From positions 310,001 to 374,000 of the forward strand of contig NZ_CP039253.1 in the NCBI RefSeq assembly GCF_004795915.1: a stretch of DNA of 64,000 nt, in the 5' to 3' direction. The notes under the pieces were generated by a model. That model saw only the letters and a list, made by a program, of their open reading frames with translations, was not told the DNA's origin and did not search any database. Made by a program: the position numbers and the translations under genes. Positions 18,747-29,866 of this stretch are shown here, piece after piece. This stretch comes from Rhodococcus sp. PAMC28707. GTDB taxonomy: Bacteria > Actinomycetota > Actinomycetes > Mycobacteriales > Mycobacteriaceae. The stretch's first letter is position 1. Each line of letters opens with the position of its first letter.

Positions 18747-19649
18747 CTAACCTCCGACGATGGACAGTGCAGAGTCGCGCAGAGCGGGATCGGCTCCATC
18801 GAGCCAGTGGACGCGCGGATCCCGACGGAACCACGATCGCTGACGACGGACATAACGGCGAGTTCCGATGAAGGTCCGCTCGCGCGCGAAATCCAAATCG
18901 CACTCACCCCCGAGGTATTCGAGCACCTGGGCGTACCCGATCGCGCGCGGGGCAGTGACGCCCTCTCGCAGGCCGATGCCGACGAGGTGTTCGACCTCCC
19001 CGACCAGGCCGGCAGAAAACATCGAGTCCGTCCTGCGCGCGATGCGCTCGTCCAATTCGATCGTGTCGCGGTCGACCCCGAGAAGTTTCGTCCCCCAGCG
19101 CGGTGTTCCGATCTTCGGCGCGGACGCGGCAAAGGGCTTACCGGTGATCTCGACTACCTCCAACGCACGGACGAGCCGACGGCCGTCGGTGGCCAGGATC
19201 GATGCGGCGGCTTCGGGATCTCTTGCTGCGAGCGCGAGATGCACCGCATCGGTTCCGCCGTCCGCCAGTACCTGCTCCCATTTCGCCCGGACCTGAGGAT
19301 CGGTGGCCGGGAAAGCCCACTCGTCGAGCAGAGATTGGACGTACATCATCGAACCACCGACGATGATGGGAACTCGGCCACGCGCCAAGACAGCGTCCAC
19401 CTCCAAGGCCGCGGCATCCTGATATCTCGCGACTGTGGCTGTCTCGGTCACATCGAGGACATCGAGCAGATGGTGTGCGATGCCGCGCCGCTCGGCCAAC
19501 GGCAGTTTTGCAGTGCCGATGTCCATTCCGCGGTACTGCTGCATGGCGTCGATGTTGACGATCTCACCGTCCAATGCCTCGGCCAGATCGAGGCCCAGAT
19601 CGGACTTACCTGTCGCGGTTGGGCCGATCACGGCAATCGGCACCCTCAC
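18747..19649 (-). CDS. miaA: tRNA dimethylallyltransferase
   Basis: About 300-residue enzyme that adds the dimethylallyl group to A37 of tRNAs reading UNN codons, the substrate later thiolated by MiaB (also in this window). P-loop GPTATGKS at residues 9-16; later [14 protein letters not shown] and the DxE/RR-rich C-terminal region. I chose the GTG at 19649. It overlaps the stop of the upstream gene as GTGA and has GGGAG about six bases before it. A TTG at 19661 is a weaker alternative. Confidence 0.94.
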   Translation of the reverse strand: MRVPIAVIGPTATGKSDLGLDLAEALDGEIVNIDAMQQYRGMDIGTAKLPLAERRGIAHHLLDVLDVTETATVARYQDAAALEVDAVLARGRVPIIVGGSMMYVQSLLDEWAFPATDPQVRAKWEQVLADGGTDAVHLALAARDPEAAASILATDGRRLVRALEVVEITGKPFAASAPKIGTPRWGTKLLGVDRDTIELDERIARRTDSMFSAGLVGEVEHLVGIGLREGVTAPRAIGYAQVLEYLGGECDLDFARERTFIGTRRYVRRQRSWFRRDPRVHWLDGADPALRDSALSIVGG

Positions 19650-20368
19650 AACGACTCCCAAGTACCGACGAAATAGCCGACGCCGAAAGGAGCGTCTCGG
19701 TAGAGAGTTCTCGGCCGCACCTCGCCGTCACCCACGATCCCTGCCAGGGTCTGCCACGCAGCACGGCCTTCCACGCCGACGCCTGCACACAATTGACGAT
19801 CGAGTCCGACGAGCGCACCGACATCGGCGTTTGCCAGCGCATCATCGATCTGGTTCTGTACCTCTTCCGCGCGTGGATCGAAGGATCCGGGTGCCTTCGC
19901 CGTCAGCATCGTCGACCCGTCTGCCACCACCAGCAATCCCCACGGTTCCGCGCTTTCATCCATCGACGTGCGAAGTTCGCGGCCGATGCGCACACAGCTC
20001 TCGCGCGGTGTGTCTCGCCCCACCAGGTGCACATCGACAACCGCGCCCGGGGCACTGTGGTCGCGAACCCACCCCGCTATCAGCGCAGCCAAGGGAATAG
20101 TCGAATCGATCTCCGTCGTGACGCCCGCGGGTGAGAACGCAACTCTCACATCGACGCCGTAAGCGGCGAAGCTTCCACGTGAGTCCGAACGAACGGTACG
20201 GGCCTTCTCGTGCACACCCAGCGCAATCCATCGGTCGGCGAGCACACCCAGCACGACACCGGCCTCCAGCGTCGCGGTTCGAACCGCGAGCGCTTCCGAG
20301 ACAGAGCGTCCGGTCAACTCGGGAACCAGGATCGGGGGCGACGGCACGATGGCTACTGCAGACAACAC
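19646..20368 (-). CDS. Class III extradiol dioxygenase-like protein (Rv2728c position)
   Basis: 240-residue conserved actinobacterial protein of unknown role. The N-terminus ([18 protein letters not shown]) and overall pattern resemble the LigB-like class III extradiol dioxygenase superfamily. I cannot confirm the metal-binding histidines, so catalysis is uncertain. It is translationally coupled to miaA through a GTGA overlap, and the pairing is the same in mycobacteria. Confidence 0.8.
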   Translation of the reverse strand: MLSAVAIVPSPPILVPELTGRSVSEALAVRTATLEAGVVLGVLADRWIALGVHEKARTVRSDSRGSFAAYGVDVRVAFSPAGVTTEIDSTIPLAALIAGWVRDHSAPGAVVDVHLVGRDTPRESCVRIGRELRTSMDESAEPWGLLVVADGSTMLTAKAPGSFDPRAEEVQNQIDDALANADVGALVGLDRQLCAGVGVEGRAAWQTLAGIVGDGEVRPRTLYRDAPFGVGYFVGTWESL

Positions 20369-20591
20369 GGCGCCAACGCTAGTCGCTCGTATCCAAGCAC
20401 CACCGACACGGCGGCGAAATGATGGACGGCGACGCGTAGAAGCGTCTGACCTGTTTGAATGGTGAGCACGGTAGGCATCGAGTGTCCATGGTGTCCACTG
20501 CGTCGACGGTGGAACCGGATAGTCGGAGTGTGTCCACCGTGACTTTCAGCGCGATAGAGGCAGCCGTGACGCGCGGCAGAGATGAGGAACA

Positions 20592-22061
20592 ATGTCCGAT
20601 CTTGGCGACACCACCAGCGGATCCACCGAGCAGCCCGCCCAGACACCTGGAGCGAGCACCCCGACGGTCCCAACACCGATCAACCCAGCACCGACTGCCG
20701 CAACACCGAGTGCCCCGAAGCCAGGAGCACCCAAGCCTGGGGGTCCGAAACCTGGAGCACCCAAACCAAGGATCGACGGCGGGGTTGCCAAACCTCATCC
20801 GGTGTCTTCCCACGTCCCGTCCGTCGTCCCGACGATCGCACCGCCGAGCGATCCCAGCAAGTTCGGCCGAGTGGATGACGACGGCACTGCCTGGGTGAAG
20901 ACCGCGGACGGCGAACGTCAGATCGGATCGTGGCAGGCAGGAGACGCCGCCGAAGGTCTCGCACACTTCGGACGGCGCTGCGACGACCTTTCCACCGAGG
21001 TGGCCTTGCTCGAAGCCAGGCTCACTGCGGGTTCCGGAGATGCGAAGAAGACGAAGGCAGCAGCCTTGGCCTTGCTCGAAACGCTTCCCACAGCCGCAGT
21101 GATCGGCGACATCGCAGGCTTGCACGACCGCCTGGAGATCGTGGTCGAGCACTCCGAGGCCGCTGCAGCCGTCGCGAAGCAAGAGAAGGAGATCGAGCGC
21201 GCCGCACACACTTCGCGCAAGGAAGAGTTGGCAACCGAGGCCGAGCAGATCGGTAGCGAATCCACGCAATGGAAAAATGCCGGCGACCGTCTGCGAGAAA
21301 TTCTCGACGAGTGGAAGACGATCCGCGGAGTGGATCGCAAGGTCGACGATGCTCTCTGGAAGCGTTACTCGAAAGCCCGTGAGAACTTCAATCGCCGTAG
21401 AGGCGCTCACTTCGCCGATCTCGATCGCGAGCGGGGTGCCGCGAAAACTCGCAAGGAAGAACTGGTCGAGCAGGCTCAGGCCCTCTCGTCGTCGACCGAC
21501 TGGGGTCCCACGGCCGCCGCCTTCCGCGACCTGCTCGTCGAATGGAAAGCTGCCGGCCGCGCACCTCGCGATGCAGACGATGCACTGTGGAAGAACTTCA
21601 AAGCCGCCCAGGATGTGTTCTTCGCTGCGCGCAATTCTGCGGCGTCCGAGCGCGACGCGGAATTCGAATCGAATGCGACCGCGAAAGAAGAACTGCTCGC
21701 GAAGTACGGCAACATAAATCCGAGTAGCGACCTCGATGGGGCGCGCGCAGCTCTGCGTGACCTTCAAGAGAAGTGGGATGCTCTGGGCAAAGTTCCGCGG
21801 GACAAGATGCAGGAACTCGAAGGTCGCTTACGCGCCCTGGAAAAGTCGGTTCGGGACGCGGTGGACGCACAGTGGCGACGCACCGATCCGGAAGCGTTGG
21901 CCCGTGCTGCTCAGTTCCGCGAGCGCGTCGCTCAGTTCGACGAGCAGGCAGCCAAAGCTCGAGCAGCAGGCAAGGACAAGGACGCCAAGCGTGCGCTCGA
22001 GCAAGCGCAGCAATGGCGCGAGTGGGCCGAAGCGGCAGAAGGCGCCGTCGGCGAGAAGTAA
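20592..22061 (+). CDS. DUF349 domain protein
   Basis: 489-residue protein. Residues 10-75 are Pro/Ala/Thr-rich with a [14 protein letters not shown] repeat. The rest is alpha-helical with at least two recognisable DUF349 units ([20 protein letters not shown], then [20 protein letters not shown]) and a third more diverged unit ([15 protein letters not shown]). Function is not established; the family is widespread in actinobacteria and this corresponds to the Rv2731 position. The start follows a short GAGG. It is divergent from the dioxygenase-like gene; the 223 bases between them show no other feature. Confidence 0.88.
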   Translation: MSDLGDTTSGSTEQPAQTPGASTPTVPTPINPAPTAATPSAPKPGAPKPGGPKPGAPKPRIDGGVAKPHPVSSHVPSVVPTIAPPSDPSKFGRVDDDGTAWVKTADGERQIGSWQAGDAAEGLAHFGRRCDDLSTEVALLEARLTAGSGDAKKTKAAALALLETLPTAAVIGDIAGLHDRLEIVVEHSEAAAAVAKQEKEIERAAHTSRKEELATEAEQIGSESTQWKNAGDRLREILDEWKTIRGVDRKVDDALWKRYSKARENFNRRRGAHFADLDRERGAAKTRKEELVEQAQALSSSTDWGPTAAAFRDLLVEWKAAGRAPRDADDALWKNFKAAQDVFFAARNSAASERDAEFESNATAKEELLAKYGNINPSSDLDGARAALRDLQEKWDALGKVPRDKMQELEGRLRALEKSVRDAVDAQWRRTDPEALARAAQFRERVAQFDEQAAKARAAGKDKDAKRALEQAQQWREWAEAAEGAVGEK

Positions 22062-22068
22062 GACGAAG

Positions 22069-22665
22069 TCAGAGCTTGCGGTCGGTCGGACGCCCGAGAA
22101 TGGGTCCGCCCCACCGTGGGTTCTGCTCGTTCTCCGCCGCCGCGACACGTCTACGTTCTTGTGCGGCCAATTGCGCGTTGGTTTTGTTCCACACAGCCTT
22201 CAGCCACTGGAACGTCAGGACGACCACCGCGATCCACGCGATGATGAGACCGATTCCGGGTCCGCCGCCCGTAGAGTCCGTCGGCAATGTCTGCCTCGAC
22301 CAGATCGACAGCATTCCGAAAACCGACGCTACGGCGCAGCCGCTCAGCGCTATCCATGCGAGTGCCCACACCCTGGTGACGAGGGCGAGAACCGAGAGCA
22401 CCACGCCGAATACTGCGACGAACCCGACGAAGATTCGGGATGGCAACGCGATGGATTCGCCGAGCCCCTTGTCACTGCCGGACAGGACGTCGAATCCGGT
22501 AGCAGATCCGGCATGTGGCAACACGAAAGTGACCAGCAGCACAAGAACCAGTACGGCTACGACCACCGCCCGCGCTCCTGGGTCGATCTCCGAATCGATC
22601 TTCCGCTCCGCGGTGTCGTAATCGGGTGCGCTGCCATCTTCGCTACTGGGCCTCGACTTGGTCAT
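22069..22665 (-). CDS. Conserved membrane protein (Rv2732c position)
   Basis: 198-residue protein with about four membrane segments (for example [19 protein letters not shown] and [20 protein letters not shown]) and a polar C-terminal tail. Its ATG at 22665 overlaps the miaB stop as ATGA, so it is cotranslated with miaB. No function is known; the same neighbour occurs in mycobacteria. Confidence 0.85.
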   Translation of the reverse strand: MTKSRPSSEDGSAPDYDTAERKIDSEIDPGARAVVVAVLVLVLLVTFVLPHAGSATGFDVLSGSDKGLGESIALPSRIFVGFVAVFGVVLSVLALVTRVWALAWIALSGCAVASVFGMLSIWSRQTLPTDSTGGGPGIGLIIAWIAVVVLTFQWLKAVWNKTNAQLAAQERRRVAAAENEQNPRWGGPILGRPTDRKL

Positions 22666-24161
22666 GCGCTGCATCCTGTCACTACGGGCGCGGGAGCTGG
22701 GACGCCGACAGCCGGCAAGCCCAACCCGACGCCGATGGGGGCCGTCTTCGGGAGTATTCCGCGTTCGTACGCATCACCGGCAGTGGTGCGACGGTGCGAG
22801 GCAACGCCGGTGTCGGCGATGAGGTGGTAAGGAGCGGCTGCGGTGATCGTCGTGGTGACGACGTCACCGGGCCTGATCGCGGCAATCTGGTGGTCCTCGG
22901 CTCGGAAGTGAACGAGTCGTCCGTCCCTGGCACGACCACTTTTGCGATGCGTGGCGGCATTCTTGCGGCCCTCGCCGGTCGCGACCAGCAGCTCTACTTC
23001 GGTGCCGATGAGCTCGCGGTTCGATTCGAGGACGATCTCTTCCTGCAAGGCAATGAGCCGTAGATAGCGCTCCTGCACAATCGCCTTGGGGATCTGATCC
23101 TCCATATCAGCAGCCGGCGTACCGGGGCGCTTGGAGTACTGGAAGGTGTACGCGTTCGCGAACTTCGCTCGACGCATGACCTCGAGAGTCTGCTCGAAGT
23201 CCTCCTCCGTCTCACCGGGGAATCCGACGATGATGTCGGTAGTGATCGCTGCGTGGGGCATCACTTCCCGTACCTTGTCGATGATCCCGAGAAACTTGCT
23301 CTGACGATAGGACCGTCGCATCGCTTTGAGGACTCGGTCCGATCCCGACTGCAACGGCATATGCAACGTCGGGCAGATGTTCGGTGTGGTGGCCATCGCG
23401 TCGATGACGTCGTCGGTGAACTCGGCCGGGTGGGGCGAGGTGAAGCGCACCCGTTCGAGGCCTTCGATCTCACCGCAGGCCTTCAACAGGGCGGCGAACG
23501 CGCCGCGGTCACGTGGGAGTGCCGGGTCCGCGAACGAAGCCCCATAGGCATTGACATTTTGACCGAGCAGGGTCACTTCGAGAACGCCTTGGTCGACGAG
23601 GGCTTGCACTTCCGCAAGAATGTCTGCGGGTGAGCGGTCGATCTCCTTGCCGCGCAACGCGGGGACGATGCAGAAGGTGCAGGTGTTGTTACAGCCCACC
23701 GAAATCGATACCCATCCCGCGTACGGGGACTCACGCTTCGCCGGCAGAGTCGACGGAAAAGCTTCCAGAGATTCGAGAATCTCGACCTGAGCTTCGTTGT
23801 TGTGTCGCGCCCGCTCGAGCAGGACCGGAAGCGATCCGATGTTGTGGGTACCGAACACCACGTCCACCCACGGGGCCTTCTTGACGACCGTGTCGCGGTC
23901 CTTCTGGGCCAAACAGCCGCCGACCGCAATCTGCATACGCGGATTGCGCGTCTTCGCGGGCCGAAGCATGCCAAGATTTCCGTACAGTTTGTTATCCGCG
24001 TTCTCTCGAACAGCGCAGGTGTTGAAGACCACGAGATCGGCATCGGAACCTGCGTCGGCCGGCACATAGCCCGCCTCTTCGAGCAGACCTGCCAGTCTCT
24101 CCGAGTCGTGCACGTTCATCTGGCACCCGTGCGTGCGAACCTCGTAGCTCCTCTGGGTCAT
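22662..24161 (-). CDS. miaB: tRNA-2-methylthio-N6-dimethylallyladenosine synthase
   Basis: 499-residue radical-SAM methylthiotransferase acting on the A37 modified by MiaA. The auxiliary 4Fe-4S cluster ligands are C13 (HGCQMN), C49 (FNTCAV) and C83 (GGCLAQ). The radical-SAM cluster is C157, C161, C164 (GCNNTCTFC). A C-terminal TRAM-like region ([13 protein letters not shown]) precedes a variable tail. The ATG at 24161 gives the canonical N-terminus; a GTG at 24179 is possible. It is divergent from gluA. Confidence 0.96.
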   Translation of the reverse strand: MTQRSYEVRTHGCQMNVHDSERLAGLLEEAGYVPADAGSDADLVVFNTCAVRENADNKLYGNLGMLRPAKTRNPRMQIAVGGCLAQKDRDTVVKKAPWVDVVFGTHNIGSLPVLLERARHNNEAQVEILESLEAFPSTLPAKRESPYAGWVSISVGCNNTCTFCIVPALRGKEIDRSPADILAEVQALVDQGVLEVTLLGQNVNAYGASFADPALPRDRGAFAALLKACGEIEGLERVRFTSPHPAEFTDDVIDAMATTPNICPTLHMPLQSGSDRVLKAMRRSYRQSKFLGIIDKVREVMPHAAITTDIIVGFPGETEEDFEQTLEVMRRAKFANAYTFQYSKRPGTPAADMEDQIPKAIVQERYLRLIALQEEIVLESNRELIGTEVELLVATGEGRKNAATHRKSGRARDGRLVHFRAEDHQIAAIRPGDVVTTTITAAAPYHLIADTGVASHRRTTAGDAYERGILPKTAPIGVGLGLPAVGVPAPAPVVTGCSA

Positions 24162-24346
24162 CTGGTCACTCGTTTCCACACTCCCAGGGTACGGCCCGGC
24201 GCGACCGTCCGGCGCCGGGGATACGCGAGATTCTCGATCCATCTCCTCGGGTTGAGTGCACCGACAGTAAAGTTTCCATTACGTAATCGAAGAATGTCGC
24301 GTTAACGGGGTTGTCGACGACCAAACTACGAATAAGGTTCTGCCCT

Positions 24347-25129
24347 ATGACGCATGCCACCGACGCGCCGGCTTCCGATTCAGTTGCCGACCGACCCTCC
24401 ATGATCTCCCTGAAATCGGTAGACAAGCATTTCGGTGATCTGCACGTCCTCAAGGACATCAACCTCGAGGTCCCTACCGGCCAGGTCGTCATCGTGGTCG
24501 GACCGTCCGGGTCCGGGAAATCGACGTTGTGCCGAACGATCAATCGACTCGAACCCATCGACTCCGGTTCCATCGAGGTCGACGGCTCGGTCCTTCCTGC
24601 CGAAGGCAAAGCCCTCGCCGCGCTTCGCGCCGACGTCGGGATGGTCTTCCAGTCGTTCAACCTTTTCGCGCACAAGACCATCCTCGAGAACGTCATGCTC
24701 GCGCCTCTCAAGGTGCGCAAGCTCAAGAAGGACGAGGCTCGCAAAGCCGCCCAGGCACTGCTCGAGCGTGTCGGTATTGCAAATCAGGCCGACAAGTATC
24801 CGGCTCAGCTCTCCGGCGGGCAGCAGCAGCGGGTGGCGATTGCTCGCTCACTCGCCATGAACCCCAAAGTGATGTTGTTCGACGAGCCGACGTCCGCTCT
24901 CGATCCCGAAATGGTCAACGAAGTTCTCGACGTGATGACGTCTTTGGCCAAGGAGGGCATGACGATGCTCGTCGTCACCCACGAGATGGGATTCGCGCGC
25001 AAGGCCGGAGACCGTGTCATCTTCATGGCCGATGGCGCAGTCGTCGAGGACACCGACCCCGACAGCTTCTTCACCGCACCGAAATCCGAACGCGCCAAGG
25101 ACTTCTTGGGCAAGATTCTCGGTCACTGA
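24347..25129 (+). CDS. gluA: Glutamate-type ABC transporter ATP-binding protein
   Basis: 260-residue ATPase of a polar amino-acid importer. Walker [10 protein letters not shown] at 52-60, signature [13 protein letters not shown], Walker [14 protein letters not shown]. It heads an ATPase-binding protein-permease-permease cluster in the order of the corynebacterial gluABCD glutamate uptake system. Substrate is inferred from that. The ATG at 24347 is preferred; an internal ATG at 24401 would also leave a complete ATPase. The palindrome ATTACGTAAT (24278-24287) lies in the promoter region. Confidence 0.93.
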   Translation: MTHATDAPASDSVADRPSMISLKSVDKHFGDLHVLKDINLEVPTGQVVIVVGPSGSGKSTLCRTINRLEPIDSGSIEVDGSVLPAEGKALAALRADVGMVFQSFNLFAHKTILENVMLAPLKVRKLKKDEARKAAQALLERVGIANQADKYPAQLSGGQQQRVAIARSLAMNPKVMLFDEPTSALDPEMVNEVLDVMTSLAKEGMTMLVVTHEMGFARKAGDRVIFMADGAVVEDTDPDSFFTAPKSERAKDFLGKILGH

Positions 25130-25203
25130 CCGACAATTGCTCTTTCTCGCCACACTCTCGTCGCACGTAACAACACGTGAAATCAACATGGAGGATTAAA
25201 CCA

Positions 25204-26037
25204 GTGAGAATCACTCGCTCGATCCGTCTAGGGGTCGGCATCGCCGCACTCGCCGTCGTCGCTACCGCCTGTGGTGGGGGCGAAGAAGCCCGCAACGTCA
25301 GCAGTAGTGCTGAGAACGGCAACCTGATCGTCGGCATCAAGTTCGATCAGCCCGGTCTGGGCCTCCGCAACCCGGATGGTTCCTTCAGCGGCTTCGACGT
25401 GGAGGTGGCCAAGTACGTTGCGGGCCAGCTCGGAGTGTCGGAGGAGAACATCGAGTTCAAGGAATCCCCGTCGGCTCAGCGTGAGACGCTGATCCAGAAC
25501 GGTGAGGTCGACTACATCGTCGCTACCTATTCGATCACCGATACGCGCAAGGAGAAGGTCGGGTTCGCCGGACCGTACTTCGTCGCCGGCCAGTCTCTGC
25601 TGGTTGCCGACAGCAATACCGATATCACCGGGCCCGAGTCACTCAGCGGTGGCAAGAAGCTGTGCTCGGTCACCGGATCCACGCCTGCGCAGAACATCGC
25701 CGACGAGTACCCAGGCGTTCAGCTCCAGCCGTTCGACACCTACTCGGCCTGTGTCGAAGCACTGCGTAATGGCGCAGTCGACGCAGTGACGACGGACGAC
25801 ATCATTCTCGCCGGTTACGCCGCCCAGTACCCGGGCGAATTGAAGGTTGTCGGCGAGCCCTTCACCACCGAGAACTACGGAATCGGCTTGTCCAAGGACG
25901 ACACCGAAGGACGTAACAAAATCAACGACGCCATCGAGGAGATGGTGTCCAGCGGGGCATGGAAGACTGCGTTCGAGGAGACCGTAGGACCTTCCGGTTA
26001 CCCGCTTCCGGTACCGCCGACCGTCGACCGCTACTGA
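25204..26037 (+). CDS. gluB: Glutamate-binding lipoprotein of the ABC transporter
   Basis: 277-residue periplasmic-type binding protein (family 3). The N-terminal lipoprotein signal ends at C23 (VVATACGGG), so it should be membrane-anchored outside the cell. The mature domain has family features such as GFDVEVAKYVAGQLG and VDYIVATYSIT. The GTG start at 25204 follows GGAGG by nine bases. It binds the ligand delivered to GluC/GluD. It is 74 bases after gluA. Confidence 0.94.
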   Translation: MRITRSIRLGVGIAALAVVATACGGGEEARNVSSSAENGNLIVGIKFDQPGLGLRNPDGSFSGFDVEVAKYVAGQLGVSEENIEFKESPSAQRETLIQNGEVDYIVATYSITDTRKEKVGFAGPYFVAGQSLLVADSNTDITGPESLSGGKKLCSVTGSTPAQNIADEYPGVQLQPFDTYSACVEALRNGAVDAVTTDDIILAGYAAQYPGELKVVGEPFTTENYGIGLSKDDTEGRNKINDAIEEMVSSGAWKTAFEETVGPSGYPLPVPPTVDRY

Positions 26038-26131
26038 CGCTCGCCGACGTCGGGGCCCGGGCAACTGCAGTTCGAGTAACTCGCCGCCCCGACGCCGGTC
26101 GAACCGCCCACGCCGATAGGACATCCCTCCA

Positions 26132-26809
26132 TTGAACTTATTGAGCAAGTACGGCGATCAACTCGTCGACGCGTTCATCATGACGATCAAGCTGACGGTT
26201 CTGTCCGCCGTGGGTGCATTGATCCTCGGCACGATCATCGCGGCGATGCGCGTTTCGCCTATCCCTGTCGCACGCGGCATCGCGGTCGCTTACGTCACGA
26301 TTTTTCGTAACACTCCATTGACGCTGATCATCCTGTTCACCTCGTTCGGCTTGTATCAGACGATGGGAGTCAATCTTGCTCCGGAGAATTCGCCGACATT
26401 TTTGGTGGACAACAACATCCGGCTCGCGGTTCTCGGCCTGAGCGTCTACACCGCGTCGTTCGTCGCAGAGTCGTTGAGGTCCGGCATCAACACCGTGCCC
26501 GTCGGCCAGGCGGAAGCTGGCCGTTCTCTGGGCATGACGTTCACCCAGAACATCACGATCGTCGTTCTCCCCCAGGCATTCCGCGCCGTCATCGCACCGC
26601 TTGGCAGTGTCTTGATCGCGTTGACCAAGAACACGACCATCGCCTCCGTGATCGGCGTCGCGGAAGCATCCCTGCTGATGAAGACGATGATCGAGAACGA
26701 AGCTGCAATCTTCGTCGTCGGTGGAATCTTTGCGCTCGGCTTCGTCGTCCTGACGCTTCCGACCGGACTCCTGTTCGGGTACCTCAGCAAGCGATTGGCG
26801 GTGAAGTGA
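26132..26809 (+). CDS. gluC: Glutamate ABC transporter permease 1
   Basis: 225-residue inner-membrane permease with the EAA loop near [15 protein letters not shown] and several membrane helices. The start is a TTG at 26132 ([13 protein letters not shown]); it matches where the corynebacterial GluC begins, though the SD is weak. The next gene starts inside or immediately after its stop. Confidence 0.92.
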   Translation: MNLLSKYGDQLVDAFIMTIKLTVLSAVGALILGTIIAAMRVSPIPVARGIAVAYVTIFRNTPLTLIILFTSFGLYQTMGVNLAPENSPTFLVDNNIRLAVLGLSVYTASFVAESLRSGINTVPVGQAEAGRSLGMTFTQNITIVVLPQAFRAVIAPLGSVLIALTKNTTIASVIGVAEASLLMKTMIENEAAIFVVGGIFALGFVVLTLPTGLLFGYLSKRLAVK

Positions 26810-27690
26810 TGAGTGATGCTGTAGCTGTTCTCTACGATGTCCCGGGGCCGAAGGCGAAACTGAGGTACCGGATCCTCTCCGGTGCCGTGCTGCTCGTCTC
26901 TCTGGGGATCGCGTATCTCATCTACTTGGCGCTCGATTCCAAAGGTCAGCTGACAGCTGACAAGTGGGATCCGTTCGTCACTGCCAGCACGTGGACTACG
27001 TATCTGCTTCCCGGCATCAAGGGAACTCTGATCGCGGCGGCACTTTCGATCGTCTTCGCGTTGATCCTCGGCGCTGTTCTCGGTATCGGCAGATTGTCCG
27101 ACCATCGAGCCATCCGCATCGTCAGCGGTGTGCTGGTCGAACTGTTCCGCGCAGTTCCGGTGCTCATTCTGATGATCTTCTTGTACGCGGTCTATGCCGA
27201 GTATCAAGTCTTCAAGGTCAGTTACCTCGCTCTGGCTGCAGTGGTAACCGGTCTGACTCTCTACAACGGCTCTGTGATCGCCGAAATCGTTCGGGCCGGT
27301 GTCAACTCGCTACCGAAGGGGCAAACTGAAGCGGCCGACGCTTTGGGCATGCGCAAGAACCAGGTCATGCGAATCATCTTGCTGCCTCAGGCGATCACAG
27401 CGATGCTGCCGGCAATCATCTCGCAGATGGTGGTTGCACTGAAGGATTCGGCATTGGGCTACATCATCGGCTACGTCGAAGTGGTGCGCGCAGGTCAGCA
27501 GGTCGGTGCGTTCTATGGGAACTACCTGCCCTCGCTCGTCATCGTTGCGGTCATCATGATCGCTATCAACTCGCTGCTCACCAAGCTGGCAACGGTTGTC
27601 GAGCGTCGATTGCGTCAGAAGAAGCGGAAGACAGGTGGGACTGTACTGGCAGCGTCGGACTTCGGCGGGGGTCCCGCAGGCGCAGCCTGA
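26809..27690 (+). CDS. gluD: Glutamate ABC transporter permease 2
   Basis: 293-residue permease with EAA-loop sequence [15 protein letters not shown] and about five to six helices. The ATG at 26809 overlaps the gluC stop (TGATG); a GTG at 26806 is equally coupled. The C-terminus lies in a 21-bp tandem duplication, so the last residues (GPAGAA) come from the first copy. A strong terminator 70 bases later ends the operon. Confidence 0.92.
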   Translation: MSDAVAVLYDVPGPKAKLRYRILSGAVLLVSLGIAYLIYLALDSKGQLTADKWDPFVTASTWTTYLLPGIKGTLIAAALSIVFALILGAVLGIGRLSDHRAIRIVSGVLVELFRAVPVLILMIFLYAVYAEYQVFKVSYLALAAVVTGLTLYNGSVIAEIVRAGVNSLPKGQTEAADALGMRKNQVMRIILLPQAITAMLPAIISQMVVALKDSALGYIIGYVEVVRAGQQVGAFYGNYLPSLVIVAVIMIAINSLLTKLATVVERRLRQKKRKTGGTVLAASDFGGGPAGAA

Positions 27691-27713
27691 ATTCCCGCAG
27701 GCGCAGCCTGAAT
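27672..27713. repeat. 21-bp tandem duplication at the 3' end of gluD
   Basis: Two perfect adjacent copies (27672-27692 and 27693-27713) with core cccgcaggcgcagcctga. The gluD stop codon TGA lies in the first copy. The second copy is therefore untranslated in that frame. Confidence 0.9.
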
Positions 27714-27759
27714 TGTTGGATTGCGCTGGCCACCGAACAGGCCGGTCTCGCACCGAGAG

Positions 27760-27797
27760 AAGAAGCCCGCAACACGTTTCGGTGTTGCGGGCTTCTT
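27760..27797. terminator. Bidirectional terminator between gluD and recX
   Basis: Perfect 16-base inverted repeat (27760-27775 and 27782-27797) around a six-base GTTTCG loop, with pyrimidine-rich flanks. It is the strongest simple hairpin in the window and lies between two convergent operons, so it should end both. Confidence 0.92.
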
Positions 27798-27829
27798 CGG
27801 TATCGATGGCGACCGATTCGGGTGGACGA

Positions 27830-28417
27830 TCACCCGAACTCGTCACCGTCGAAATCTTGGGTATCGAGATGGTCCGAGTCCTCGGTCCCGATCCGCGCCA
27901 GTTCGGCTTTCACGATTGCGTATGCCATTCCTGCCGAGTAGCCACGCCGAGCGAGCATTCCAACTAGTTTTCGCGCAATCTTGTCTCGTTCGGCACGGAC
28001 ATCGGCCCCGGTTCCTGCGGGCACTGTCAGGTTGCGGCAGCGCTTGTGTACAAGTTCAGTTGCCCGCGTCCGCTCGTCCTCGGCGTCTATTTGATCGAGA
28101 GCGTTGAGAGCATCCTCATTGCTGACACCTTTGGTACGCAGTTCGACGCTCAGGGCCCGCTTGCCTTTGCCCGAGTAGGTATGGCGTGAATGCACCCATT
28201 GCTCCGCAAAGGCCTGGTCATCCACAAGGTTCGCGGCTTCCAGCCTCGTCAGGACTGCATCCGCCACTTCCGGACTGAAACCCTTCTTGCTCAGACGAGT
28301 CTCGAGCTCGTATCGGCTCCGTGCACGATCGGTGAGGAGCCGAAGGCAGACATCTTTCGCCTGCGCTTCGGTGCCGCCGCCGTCATTTCCTTGTTCTTGT
28401 TCGGATCGCTGTTTCAC
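27830..28417 (-). CDS. recX: Regulatory protein RecX
   Basis: 195-residue helical repeat protein that modulates RecA filaments. Family features: CLRLLTDRARSRYELETRL, GFSPEVADAVLTRLEAANLVDD, FAEQWVHSR, and a third helical repeat near LARRGYSAGMAYAIV. The GTG start is 15 bases after recA's stop; the two are cotranscribed. The acidic tail (DSDHLDTQDFDGDEFG) is unremarkable. Confidence 0.94.
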   Translation of the reverse strand: MKQRSEQEQGNDGGGTEAQAKDVCLRLLTDRARSRYELETRLSKKGFSPEVADAVLTRLEAANLVDDQAFAEQWVHSRHTYSGKGKRALSVELRTKGVSNEDALNALDQIDAEDERTRATELVHKRCRNLTVPAGTGADVRAERDKIARKLVGMLARRGYSAGMAYAIVKAELARIGTEDSDHLDTQDFDGDEFG

Positions 28418-28432
28418 AGCGGGTCACCCGTG

Positions 28433-29473
28433 TCAGAACTCGACCGGAGCGGCCTTCTCGTCATCGACAGCCGTGACGTCGGCACCGATCTGCAGCTTCT
28501 CCATGATCTTCTTCTCGATCTCGTCACGGATATCGGGATTCTCGAGCATGAACTTGCGGGCGTTCTCCTTGCCCTGACCCAGCTGATCACCGTCATAGGT
28601 GAACCAAGATCCCGACTTACGGATAAATCCGTGCTCGACCCCCATATCGATGAGCGAACCTTCACGGCTGATGCCCTTGCCGTAAATGATGTCGAACTCC
28701 GCCTGCTTGAACGGCGGCGCAACCTTGTTCTTGACGACCTTGACGCGGGTGCGGTTACCGATTGCTTCGGTACCGTCCTTGAGCGTCTCGATGCGCCGGA
28801 TATCGAGGCGGATTGAGGCGTAGAATTTGAGCGCCTTACCACCCGTCGTAGTTTCGGGTGAGCCGAACATGACGCCGATCTTTTCGCGCAGCTGGTTGAT
28901 GAAGATGACCGTGGTGCCGGAGTTGCTCATGGCACCGGTCATCTTGCGTAGCGCTTGGCTCATCAGTCGGGCCTGAAGACCGACGTGACTGTCACCCATT
29001 TCGCCTTCGATCTCGGCTCGGGGTACGAGAGCGGCCACCGAGTCGATGACCACGATGTCGAGAGCGCCCGAACGAACCAGCATGTCCGCAATTTCGAGCG
29101 CCTGCTCACCCGTATCCGGCTGCGAGACGAGCAATGCGTCGGTATCGACACCGAGCTTCTGCGCGTAGTCAGGATCGAGTGCGTGCTCAGCGTCGATGAA
29201 GGCAGCGATTCCGCCGGCACGCTGCGCGCTGGCCACAGCATGAAGAGCAACGGTCGTCTTACCCGAGGACTCCGGACCGTAGACCTCGACGACACGGCCA
29301 CGCGGCAGCCCACCGATACCGAGCGCGACGTCCAGAGCAATGGAACCGGTGGGGATGACAGCAATAGGTTGGCGGACCTCGTCACCGAGGCGCATCACCG
29401 ATCCCTTACCGAAATTCTTGTCGATCTGCGCAAGTGCGAGATCGAGTGCTTTGTCGCGATCGTATGCAGCCAT
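28433..29473 (-). CDS. recA: Recombinase RecA (no intein)
   Basis: 346-residue RecA. Walker [10 protein letters not shown] at 66-74; the MAW region, L1/L2 DNA-binding loops (including [13 protein letters not shown] and [13 protein letters not shown]) and an acidic C-terminus are all present. It is continuous and of normal length, so it lacks the intein found in M. tuberculosis RecA. It forms the ATP-dependent filament for recombination and LexA cleavage. An SOS box lies 124 bases upstream. Confidence 0.98.
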   Translation of the reverse strand: MAAYDRDKALDLALAQIDKNFGKGSVMRLGDEVRQPIAVIPTGSIALDVALGIGGLPRGRVVEVYGPESSGKTTVALHAVASAQRAGGIAAFIDAEHALDPDYAQKLGVDTDALLVSQPDTGEQALEIADMLVRSGALDIVVIDSVAALVPRAEIEGEMGDSHVGLQARLMSQALRKMTGAMSNSGTTVIFINQLREKIGVMFGSPETTTGGKALKFYASIRLDIRRIETLKDGTEAIGNRTRVKVVKNKVAPPFKQAEFDIIYGKGISREGSLIDMGVEHGFIRKSGSWFTYDGDQLGQGKENARKFMLENPDIRDEIEKKIMEKLQIGADVTAVDDEKAAPVEF

Positions 29474-29596
29474 CGTGATCTCCTCAGTGTGGTCTGTGAC
29501 AGCGTGGTCTCGTTGAGCGTGTTGTCGGTAACGGTAGAGCTGGGTACCGACAAGAACTGCCCGAGACCGCTGTGTAACCGAATGACATCAGCATAG

Positions 29597-29612
29597 GGGA
29601 ACACCTGTTCGA
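29597..29612. promoter_or_regulatory. SOS box upstream of recA
   Basis: GGGAACACCTGTTCGA matches TCGAACnnnnGTTCGA in GAAC plus the full GTTCGA arm. It lies between the DUF3046 gene and recA, on the recA side, as expected for the LexA-regulated recA promoter. Confidence 0.8.
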
Positions 29613-29647
29613 TTGCATCAGGTGGCTCCCGGACACGCCGCAGAGAA

Positions 29648-29842
29648 TCACCACCGGGATTTGGGCACGTCGAATTCACTACACAGAGCACGCCATACAT
29701 CGCGGGGATCGACACCTGCTTCGATCGCTTCCGCTCCCGTCATGCCGTTGAGACCAGTGATGACGTGATCGACCAGCATCGAGTCACCACGCATCCGGCC
29801 GAACTCCTCGACGAGCAATTCCTGGAACTGGGTCAATCGCAC
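29648..29842 (-). CDS. DUF3046 protein
   Basis: 64-residue conserved actinobacterial protein (MRLTQFQELLVEEFG start, then DPRDVWRALCSEFDVPKSRW). It lies between recA and a glycosyltransferase gene as in mycobacteria (Rv2738c). The start is GTG at 29842. No function known. Confidence 0.9.
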   Translation of the reverse strand: MRLTQFQELLVEEFGRMRGDSMLVDHVITGLNGMTGAEAIEAGVDPRDVWRALCSEFDVPKSRW

Positions 29843-29866
29843 TGGACAACCGTAACCGAGGACGCG

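Noticed and set aside
20379..21767. 462-codon antisense frame opposite the DUF349 gene
   Set aside because: The sense gene has clear DUF349 repeats; the antisense frame is an image of its codon bias.
28433..29473. Possible intein in RecA
   Set aside because: The protein is continuous at 346 residues with no insertion at the P-loop or elsewhere.
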